A stretch of DNA of 19,217 nucleotides, taken from NCBI GenBank assembly GCA_964634755.1, contig CAZWJH010000048.1, positions 1 to 19,217 on the forward strand, given 5' to 3'. Positions 13,218-19,217 of the stretch are shown here, piece after piece. Below the pieces are notes generated by a model. The model saw only the letters and a program-made list of their open reading frames with translations, did no database searches and was not told where the DNA came from. Each line of letters opens with the position of its first letter. Position 1 is the stretch's first letter. The translations under genes were made by a program, and so were the position numbers. This DNA comes from JALXDT01 sp964634755. GTDB taxonomy: Bacteria; Acidobacteriota; Aminicenantia; JAMOAD01.

Positions 13218-14465
13218 GTGAAAACCGAAAAATTTGTTCTTGAGAATGGATTTGAAACTTTGTTTTTAAAAAGGAATTACAGCCCGGGTATCAGCATCCA
13301 GCTCTGGGTTAAAGCAGGCTCAAGGAATGAGGTGCCTGGAATTACAGGTATTTCCCACATGTTAGAACATATGATGTTCAAAGGCTCAAAAAAGTACGGA
13401 CCTCAGGCGCATGCTCAATTGATTCAGGCTAACGGAGGAGAGCTTAATGCTTTTACGAGCAATGACAGGACAGTTTACTATGATAATCTACCTCCGGAAA
13501 AGCTATCACTTGGGCTTGATCTTGAATCCGATAGGTTTCTCCGGCTTTCCCTTGATGAAAAAGAGTTTCAAACCGAAAGGCAGGTTGTTTATGAAGAGAG
13601 AAAGATGAGAACTGATAATTCTCCCTATGGAAAAGCCATGGAAATGCTCTTTGCCCTGACCTTTATAGCTCATCCTTACCATTGGCCGGTAATAGGGTGG
13701 GAGAGTGATATCCTTTCTTGGACAATTGATGATTTGAGGGCTTATTACAAAAAATTTTACAGTCCTAAAAATGTTTTTTTGATAATAGCGGGAAATTTTG
13801 ATAAGGAAAAGGCAAAATTGTTGGTAGAGAAGAAGTTTGGAAAGTGGAAAAAAGTTGAACTTGATGATTTGAGAATTCCAAAAGAACCTAAGCAAAATGG
13901 AGAAAGGTTTACTGAGATTAAAATGAGAGTGGAATTGCCTTTTGTATTTTCCGCATATAGAACTCCTCCTTATGGTTCCAAGGAAGCTCTTGTTTTTGAT
14001 ATTGCGGAAAGGATTCTTTCCGGTGGGGAAAGTTCAAGGATTTACAGAAAACTCGTTTATGATACTCAGCTTGCTTTAAGTGCAGGAGGAGGAGTCTATT
14101 CGTTTTTAGATTATGGGCTCTTTTTTGTTTACGGGATTTTAAACAGAGAAAAAGATTTTAATTCAATGAAAAAAGCTCTTTTTGAAGAGGTCGAAGGCTT
14201 TTTTTCAGGAAGTATAAAAGAGGAAGAATTGGAAAAAGCTAAAAATCAATTGAAAGCTGAGCTTACAAAATCCACTGAAAAAACATTTTCTCACGGAATG
14301 TTGGTTGGGGAGAGCTATTTTTATACGGGGAATCCCGATTTTTATTTGAAAAAAGCTAATCTCTATGATCCCATAACTTTAAATGATTTTAAAGAGGTAG
14401 GAGAAAAATTTATTTCTGAGATTAAAAGAAATACTGTTATTATTAAACCAGAGGAAAAAAGATGA
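13218..14465 (+). CDS. M16 family zinc peptidase, catalytic subunit
   Basis: A 415-residue M16B-type metallopeptidase (mitochondrial processing peptidase and YmxG-like group). The inverted zinc motif HxxEH is at His47-Met-Leu-Glu50-His51, with the distal ligand in the VVYEERKM segment (Glu126/Glu127) about 76 residues downstream, so it should be active. The C-terminal half lacks the substrate-binding Arg/Tyr pair of the family: where the partner has RTEAGLTY this protein has VYDTQLAL. That is the known division of labour in heterodimeric M16B enzymes, with the partner encoded immediately downstream and overlapping by four bases. The start is GTG at 13218, chosen because GGGAGG sits four bases upstream and no earlier in-frame start has a better site. 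No signal peptide is seen, so it is probably cytoplasmic, although related pairs can be periplasmic. Confidence 0.9.
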   Translation: MKTEKFVLENGFETLFLKRNYSPGISIQLWVKAGSRNEVPGITGISHMLEHMMFKGSKKYGPQAHAQLIQANGGELNAFTSNDRTVYYDNLPPEKLSLGLDLESDRFLRLSLDEKEFQTERQVVYEERKMRTDNSPYGKAMEMLFALTFIAHPYHWPVIGWESDILSWTIDDLRAYYKKFYSPKNVFLIIAGNFDKEKAKLLVEKKFGKWKKVELDDLRIPKEPKQNGERFTEIKMRVELPFVFSAYRTPPYGSKEALVFDIAERILSGGESSRIYRKLVYDTQLALSAGGGVYSFLDYGLFFVYGILNREKDFNSMKKALFEEVEGFFSGSIKEEELEKAKNQLKAELTKSTEKTFSHGMLVGESYFYTGNPDFYLKKANLYDPITLNDFKEVGEKFISEIKRNTVIIKPEEKR

Positions 14466-15772
14466 AAAAGAATGATATTTTCGGGAAAATAGATTTTTTT
14501 GAAAGCAGTGGTTTACGGGGAGCTGTTGTAAAAAGAGAAAAACTGGAAAGTGTGTCCATAAATTTAATGATAAAGGGTGGAGATGAACTTAACCCGATTG
14601 GCAAAGGAGGACTTTCAAATCTTTTTGCCACGATGATGTCAAAGGGCACTAAAAAGTTTGGCTCTCTTGAAATAGCGGAAATGCTTGATTTTCTTGGTGC
14701 TGATTTTTCTTTTAAAGCTGATAAGGATTCAATAATTTTTAGTTTTTGGTTTTTAAAAGAGCATTTTGATAAAATTTTTACTCTTATAGAGGAAATTTTC
14801 TTTTATCCCACTTTTCCCGAGGATGAGCTAAATAGAGAAAAATTAAAATCAGTATCCTCTCTTTATCAGATGGTAGATTCCCCTTCGGCTCTTGCCTCAT
14901 ATATTTTTACTAAGAATATTTATTCAACACATCCCTATGGCAATCTTCCGACTCCGGAATCAATCTCACAGATAACACGAAGTGAAATTTTAAATCTTTA
15001 TGAAAGTATTTTCAGAAAAAATCTTTTGTATCTTGTGGTTTCTGGAGATCTTAATGCAAAAAATGAAGCTAAAATATTAAAACTCTTTGACAAATTACCA
15101 TCCTGTGGAGAAGAAAAAAAGGTCGAAAAGGCTCTTTACAGGGGGAGAAAGTTTATTTTTTTTGATAAACCTGATTCAACTCAATCTCAAATAAGATTAG
15201 GTTTTGAGGGCATCCCGAGAGAAACAGATAGATACGAGGTTATAAATTTAATGAATTATATTCTTGGTGGAGGTGGTTTTTCTTCAAGATTGCTTCTTAA
15301 AGTGAGAACTGAGGCGGGACTTACATATTCCACCTCATCATCTTTTGATTCATACAAAAACGGAGGAAGTTTCAGAGTTTCAAGTTTTTCCAAAACAGAG
15401 ACAACAGTTGATGCAATTATTTTAACAGAAAATGTTTTAAGTGAATTTATTGGGAATGGAGCAACTGATAAGGAGCTTAAGGATGCAAAATCTTTTTATA
15501 TGGGAAATTTAACCCTTTCCCTTGAAACTCCTCTTGATATCGCTGGAAAATTGATGTTTGCGGAAAGGTATAATTTGGGCAATAATTTTGTTTTTAAAGA
15601 GAAGGACACTTACAAGAGAGTGAAACTTGAAGAGGTGAATTTATTTGCGAAAAAATATCTTTCATCTTCAAACAGACTTCTTGTTATTGTCGGAAATTAC
15701 AATAGGATAAAAAATCAACTAAAAAAACTTGAGAATTACGGGAATGTATCCGTAATTGAGAAACTTTTTTAA
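14462..15772 (+). CDS. M16 family peptidase-like, non-catalytic Arg/Tyr subunit
   Basis: A 436-residue M16B homologue that has lost the zinc site. At the place of HxxEH the sequence is Asn53-Leu-Phe-Ala56-Thr57; the surrounding residues (GLSNLFATMMSKGTKKFG) align one-to-one with the active motif of the upstream protein, so the loss is real. It keeps the C-terminal Arg282 and Tyr289 (RTEAGLTY) that grip the substrate backbone. It therefore very probably forms a heterodimer with the upstream protein and supplies substrate binding. The ATG overlaps the upstream stop (ATGA), and GAGG at 14451-14454 lies seven bases before it. No signal peptide. Substrate unknown: small peptides, or a maturation substrate, are both possible. 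Confidence 0.88.
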   Translation: MKKNDIFGKIDFFESSGLRGAVVKREKLESVSINLMIKGGDELNPIGKGGLSNLFATMMSKGTKKFGSLEIAEMLDFLGADFSFKADKDSIIFSFWFLKEHFDKIFTLIEEIFFYPTFPEDELNREKLKSVSSLYQMVDSPSALASYIFTKNIYSTHPYGNLPTPESISQITRSEILNLYESIFRKNLLYLVVSGDLNAKNEAKILKLFDKLPSCGEEKKVEKALYRGRKFIFFDKPDSTQSQIRLGFEGIPRETDRYEVINLMNYILGGGGFSSRLLLKVRTEAGLTYSTSSSFDSYKNGGSFRVSSFSKTETTVDAIILTENVLSEFIGNGATDKELKDAKSFYMGNLTLSLETPLDIAGKLMFAERYNLGNNFVFKEKDTYKRVKLEEVNLFAKKYLSSSNRLLVIVGNYNRIKNQLKKLENYGNVSVIEKLF

Positions 15773-15773
15773 A

Positions 15774-16244
15774 ATGATAGAAATAAAAATTCCGGGATCG
15801 GGTATTTTAAAGATTAAATATTTTGTAATGGATTATAATGGCACTCTTGCCACTGATGGGAAATTAATAGCAGGGCTAAAGGAAATATTAAACAAACTTG
15901 CGGAGTATGTTGAAATTCACATAATAACTGCCGATACTTTTGGAAAGGCAAGGGAAGAGTTAAAAGGTGTGAACTGTAATTTAGAGATTTTACCTTCCGA
16001 AAATCAGATGGAAGCAAAAAGAGATTATGTGAAAAAACTTGGCAGAGAGTTTTGCGTGGCCTTTGGAAATGGTAAAAATGATAGTTTAATGGTGAAAGAA
16101 GCTAAATTTGGAATTTCTATTTTGGGGGAGGAGGGTACTTATAAAGATACTTTAATGAATTCTAATCTTTTTTTTAAAAGTATTGTTGATGCTCTCAGAT
16201 TTTTTATTGAGAAAAAGCGTTTGATTGCAACTTTAAGGTCTTAA
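15774..16244 (+). CDS. HAD-superfamily protein, COG4087 (soluble P-type ATPase-like)
   Basis: A 156-residue compact HAD-fold protein close to the COG4087 group, named soluble P-type ATPase for resemblance to the phosphorylation domain of P-type ATPases. Motif I reads MDYNGTLATDG: the nucleophile Asp20 is present, but the usual second Asp is Asn22, as expected in this group. Motif II is ITADT (Thr52) and motif IV is GNGKNDSLM (Asp103). The C-terminal KRLIATLR is also a group feature as I recall it. No cap domain and no membrane segment. I chose ATG 15774, one base after the upstream stop; a TTG at 15756 would add six residues, but lies inside the M16 gene without a clear ribosome site. Reaction unknown; a small phosphatase is the natural guess, weakened by the Asn. 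Confidence 0.8.
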   Translation: MIEIKIPGSGILKIKYFVMDYNGTLATDGKLIAGLKEILNKLAEYVEIHIITADTFGKAREELKGVNCNLEILPSENQMEAKRDYVKKLGREFCVAFGNGKNDSLMVKEAKFGISILGEEGTYKDTLMNSNLFFKSIVDALRFFIEKKRLIATLRS

Positions 16245-16300
16245 GGAACAAAAATCCGAAATATTCGTTAATCTTTTACTATTTAATTCGGAGGATAATA
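16245..16300 (+). promoter_or_regulatory. Leader with inverted repeat covering the DUF5916 ribosome binding site
   Basis: The 56-base gap holds GGAGG (16290-16294), six bases before the ATG at 16301. TCCGAA (16255-16260) can pair with TTCGGA (16287-16292), which covers the first part of the Shine-Dalgarno sequence; the same TCCGAA can instead form a four-base local hairpin with TTCG (16264-16267). No good promoter is visible, so the gene may be read from the M16 operon. Structure is short and may be chance. Confidence 0.3.
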
Positions 16301-18454
16301 ATGCGAAAAAAAATCGGAATTCTTTTTTCTCTCGTTCTTATAATTTTTACTTTTTATCTTAATGCAAATAGTGTCATAATAAAATTAAAGAAAACGGATT
16401 CTCCTCCTCGCATAGATGGGGTTTTGGATGATTCAGTATGGAAAAATGCTTTTAAAGCTGATGAATTTAAAACATTTGAACCTGATTATGGAAAAACTCC
16501 CCATAAAAGAACTGTTTTTTATATGACCTACGATTCTCATAATATATATTTTGCCATAAGAGCATACGATGATCCTGAGAAAATAAAAACATCTTTAAAA
16601 AAGAGGGACAATATTTATGATGATGATTGGGGTGGGGTTTTACTGGATACTTTCAATAATAATCAAAAAGCTTATGTGTTTATATTAAACCCTTCCGGAA
16701 TTCAGGGAGATGGGACAATAGGATCTGATGGGAATTTGAATGAAACTCAGGACTTTGTCTGGTATGGGGCAGGAAAGATTGATGAAAAGGGATATACATT
16801 AGAGTTTAAAATACCTCTTAAGAGTTTGAGATTCCCTAAAGGCAAAAAAATTGTTATGAAAGTTGGTGCATTCAGAAATATTACAAGATTTTCCGAAAAT
16901 AGCAGTTTCCCCCCCTTCTATCCTGATAAGGGTAGTCTTATAACACAGTCTGCACAGGTTGAACTCGAAGGATTAAAATATAAAAGAGTTTTTGAATTAT
17001 TGCCTGCTGTTGTTCACAATAGCAATAGTGAAATTGAGGAGGGCGTTTTAAAGCCTAAGGAAAAGAGTACTGATTTTGGTATTACGACGAAATTAGGCAT
17101 CACATCTGATATTACAATGGATGCAACATATAATCCTGACTTCAGTCAGGTTGAGGCGGATGCCGGTCAGATTGATATTAACTTAAGATATGAACTTTTT
17201 TACCCTGAAAAGAGACCCTTCTTTCAGGAAGGAAGCGAGTTTTTTGAATTTGCGGGAAATACTGAAAATGCCCCGTTGGTATCTGTTGTTCATACAAGAA
17301 GGATTATAAGCCCGATTTATGGAATAAAGTTAAATGGTAAATTGGGAAGAAAGGATACTTTTTTAGGATTGTTTACAAAGGATAATATTGAAAATGAAGA
17401 GGAAACTCTAAACCCCTATTTTTCAATTTTCAGATATATTCACTCTTTCAAGGATGACTCATACATTGGGGGCTTTATAACCTCTAAGGATGAGAGTGGA
17501 TATTTTAATAGAGTTGTTGGCTCTGATGGAAGAGTAAGGTTAGGAAACTCTTCCATAGCGGAGTACCACTATTTTGGTTCTTTTACTAATAATAATGGGC
17601 AGAGCCAAGCTTCCTATGGTCATGCTTTAGGGCTTCGTTATAGGTACACCACCAGAAAATTTATACTTGATACAGGCTTTCAGGATTTGTCCGGTGATTT
17701 TAAAATTGACACCGGTTTTGTTTTTAGGAAGGGTCTCAGCCGTCTTGGCTTTTTGGCACTTTATCAAATTTACCCCAATTCAAGTTTTTTCAAAAAAATA
17801 GAGCCTTTTTATTGGAGTTATCACATATATGATAAAGAGTACAAAAAATTTGAGACTTTTAATTTATTTGTCTTAAGGTTTACCCTTCCTTTGAACACCC
17901 AGATAAGGTTCGAAGAATATTTGGGAAATGAGGTGTTCCAAGGAGAGAAGTTTGATGAATCGGGTTTTGGTATTAGAGTAAACAGTCAGATTACAAAGAG
18001 AATATTCTTCTCTCTCTCTCTAAGGAGAAGTGGGAAAATTTTTTATGATCCAGAATCTCCTTATCAGGGCTATGGAAATAGTGCTTCCCTTTATCTTCAA
18101 TTTCAACCATTTGATCAGCTTGAAAGTATATTCACTTTTGTGTATTCTGACTTTTACAAGAAAGCGACAGATGAAAAAATATATGATTACAGTATTTTAA
18201 GAAATAAAACCACTTTTCAGTTTAACAAATATTTTTTTTTCAGAGGAATTTTAGAATATAATAATTATTGGAAAAAATTAAATATGGATATTTTGGCATC
18301 TTTTACTTACATTCCGGGTACGGTCTTTTATGTAGGCTATGGTTCTATTTTCAGAAAGATAGAATGGAAGGATGATGAGTATATTGCAAGTGATAGATTT
18401 TTGGAGACAAAGAGAGGCTTTTTCTTTAAAGTTTCGTATCTTTATAGGTATTAA
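16301..18454 (+). CDS. DUF5916 outer-membrane protein with CBM9-like N-terminal domain
   Basis: A 717-residue envelope protein. Residues 1-23 form a signal peptide (MRKK then a hydrophobic core). Residues about 35-200 have the carbohydrate-binding family 9-like sandwich: PPRIDGVLDDSVW, then YDSHNIYFAIRAYD, DDDWGGVLLDTF and LEFKIPLKSLRF. From about residue 210 comes the DUF5916 region with its hallmark segments DATYNPDFSQVEAD (274-287) and ELFYPEKRPFFQEG (298-311), then many amphipathic strands ending in a terminal Tyr, as expected for a large outer-membrane barrel. The family is common in Bacteroidota, Gemmatimonadota and Acidobacteriota and has no settled biochemical role; sugar binding is only inferred from the fold. 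GGAGG fixes the start. Its stop overlaps that of the convergent dus gene in the palindrome TTAA. Confidence 0.88.
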   Translation: MRKKIGILFSLVLIIFTFYLNANSVIIKLKKTDSPPRIDGVLDDSVWKNAFKADEFKTFEPDYGKTPHKRTVFYMTYDSHNIYFAIRAYDDPEKIKTSLKKRDNIYDDDWGGVLLDTFNNNQKAYVFILNPSGIQGDGTIGSDGNLNETQDFVWYGAGKIDEKGYTLEFKIPLKSLRFPKGKKIVMKVGAFRNITRFSENSSFPPFYPDKGSLITQSAQVELEGLKYKRVFELLPAVVHNSNSEIEEGVLKPKEKSTDFGITTKLGITSDITMDATYNPDFSQVEADAGQIDINLRYELFYPEKRPFFQEGSEFFEFAGNTENAPLVSVVHTRRIISPIYGIKLNGKLGRKDTFLGLFTKDNIENEEETLNPYFSIFRYIHSFKDDSYIGGFITSKDESGYFNRVVGSDGRVRLGNSSIAEYHYFGSFTNNNGQSQASYGHALGLRYRYTTRKFILDTGFQDLSGDFKIDTGFVFRKGLSRLGFLALYQIYPNSSFFKKIEPFYWSYHIYDKEYKKFETFNLFVLRFTLPLNTQIRFEEYLGNEVFQGEKFDESGFGIRVNSQITKRIFFSLSLRRSGKIFYDPESPYQGYGNSASLYLQFQPFDQLESIFTFVYSDFYKKATDEKIYDYSILRNKTTFQFNKYFFFRGILEYNNYWKKLNMDILASFTYIPGTVFYVGYGSIFRKIEWKDDEYIASDRFLETKRGFFFKVSYLYRY

Positions 18455-19217
18455 TCAAGTTCGGAAAATATTTGCAGGCTTTCATTCCTGACAAACTCAT
18501 AATCTTTTGAAAGGAAAAGCTCTTTTTTTCTCTTTTTTGATATCCCCTTTCCCTTTGAAAAATATCTTAAAAATGCTTTTAGTCTCGGAAGCAATTTTTC
18601 TTCGGGATAAAAATTTTCTATCAACCTGATAAATCTTTCAAGGATTATATAATCTTTTTCTCTTTCACCTGTTTCAAGCTCTTTGAAAAAAGAGGGGTTT
18701 ATTACTATACCTCTTCCAAGCATTATACCGTCAACTTTTTTAAGCCTTTCTTTTGCGGTTTTAATATTAAAGATATCACCATTGCCTATAACAGGAAGAT
18801 TTGTAAGTTCCTTTATTTTTTTAGAAAACTCCCACTTAGCCGGGACAGAATAACCATCCTTTTTTGTTCTGAAATGCACTATTATTCCATCTGCACCTTC
18901 ACCATCTATTATTTTAATTGTTTCGGAAATATTCACTTTTTTAAAGCCAAGCCTTATTTTAACTGTAAAAGTTTTTTCCGTATTTTTCCTTATGCTTTTT
19001 ACTATTTTTTTTAAATTCTCAGTATCTTCAAGTAAAAATGAACCTGCTCCCTTGTTTACAATTTTTTTAACAGGGCAACCTGCATTAAGGTCAATTCCGT
19101 CAAAGGAGGTATTATCATTTATGTATTTTACTGATTTTGCAAAACTCTCGGGATTATTTCCAAAAAGCTGAACAAACTTTGGAGTGGGAGAGGTAAAGCT
19201 CTCTAACATTTTAAGTG
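18451..19217 (-). CDS. dus: tRNA-dihydrouridine synthase, N-terminus outside the window
   Basis: Flavoenzyme reducing uridine to dihydrouridine in the tRNA D-loop with FMN and NADPH. The visible 255 residues cover most of the TIM barrel and the C-terminal helical domain. Catalytic Cys is in LNAGCPVKKIV (residue 45 counted from the in-window Met), followed by TVKIRLGF, the FMN-region VHFRTKKDGYS (family usually has VHGRT), PVIGNGDI and GIMLGRG. The frame stays open from the ATG at 19209 to the window edge, and the family's N-terminal part (the first strand with APMAGVT, about 60 residues) is absent. I therefore treat this ATG as internal and the gene as cut by the window, not truncated in nature. 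Stop codons of this gene and the DUF5916 gene overlap. Confidence 0.9.
   Translation of the reverse strand, partial: LKMLESFTSPTPKFVQLFGNNPESFAKSVKYINDNTSFDGIDLNAGCPVKKIVNKGAGSFLLEDTENLKKIVKSIRKNTEKTFTVKIRLGFKKVNISETIKIIDGEGADGIIVHFRTKKDGYSVPAKWEFSKKIKELTNLPVIGNGDIFNIKTAKERLKKVDGIMLGRGIVINPSFFKELETGEREKDYIILERFIRLIENFYPEEKLLPRLKAFLRYFSKGKGISKKRKKELFLSKDYEFVRNESLQIFSELD

Noticed and set aside
13506..13895. Open frame of 129 codons on the minus strand
   Set aside because: Antisense to the well-supported M16 catalytic gene, with no motif or ribosome site.
18451..19209. dus read as a naturally truncated pseudogene starting at the in-window ATG
   Set aside because: The frame remains open to the window edge, so the missing N-terminus is most simply outside the window.

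Overview
The window is an A+T-rich, very gene-dense piece of bacterial chromosome, dominated by housekeeping and cell-envelope genes. At least two, and probably four, products look like outer-membrane or exported barrel proteins, so the host is almost certainly a diderm. Arginine is mostly AGA/AGG, and some genes start with GTG. A large DUF5916 protein, a paired M16 peptidase and a SecA without the zinc tail fit Acidobacteriota, Aminicenantes, WOR-3-like or related poorly cultured lineages. The phylum is inference and cannot be fixed without a search. No tRNA, rRNA, CRISPR array, insertion sequence, prophage or integron was seen, and no gap reaches 300 bases.

Layout. Positions 40-4047 (+): a DUF481-type barrel protein, then a tightly overlapping run of sppA, a metallo-beta-lactamase-fold hydrolase and a XerC/D recombinase. 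Positions 8834-4048 (-): secA, guaB and a small outer-membrane-type protein, nearly touching. Positions 9696-8956 (-): a secreted two-domain protein with its own good promoter and a hairpin terminator. Positions 13123-9902 (-): a three-receiver diguanylate cyclase, then lysS. Positions 13218-18454 (+): an M16 catalytic/non-catalytic pair, a COG4087-like HAD protein and a DUF5916 outer-membrane protein. The right edge (-) holds the 3' part of a tRNA-dihydrouridine synthase whose N-terminus lies outside the window.

How the genes fit together. The common theme is envelope biogenesis and protein turnover: SecA exports the barrel and secreted proteins, SppA degrades membrane peptides, and the M16 pair probably degrades peptides. 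guaB supplies GTP precursors, and GTP is the substrate of the cyclic-di-GMP synthase, but nothing in the sequence shows a regulatory link.

I found no convincing undescribed multi-gene system. The strongest signals are: (1) the three start codons without a Shine-Dalgarno sequence (DUF481 gene, secA, receiver-GGDEF gene) each have a -10-like hexamer 5-8 bases upstream and a -35-like element 17 bases further up, suggesting leaderless mRNAs, while genes with promoters further upstream have good Shine-Dalgarno sites; (2) the third receiver domain of the diguanylate cyclase keeps its phospho-acceptor Asp but has lost the conserved Lys; (3) two convergent gene pairs have abutting or overlapping stop codons, with no room for a terminator between them.
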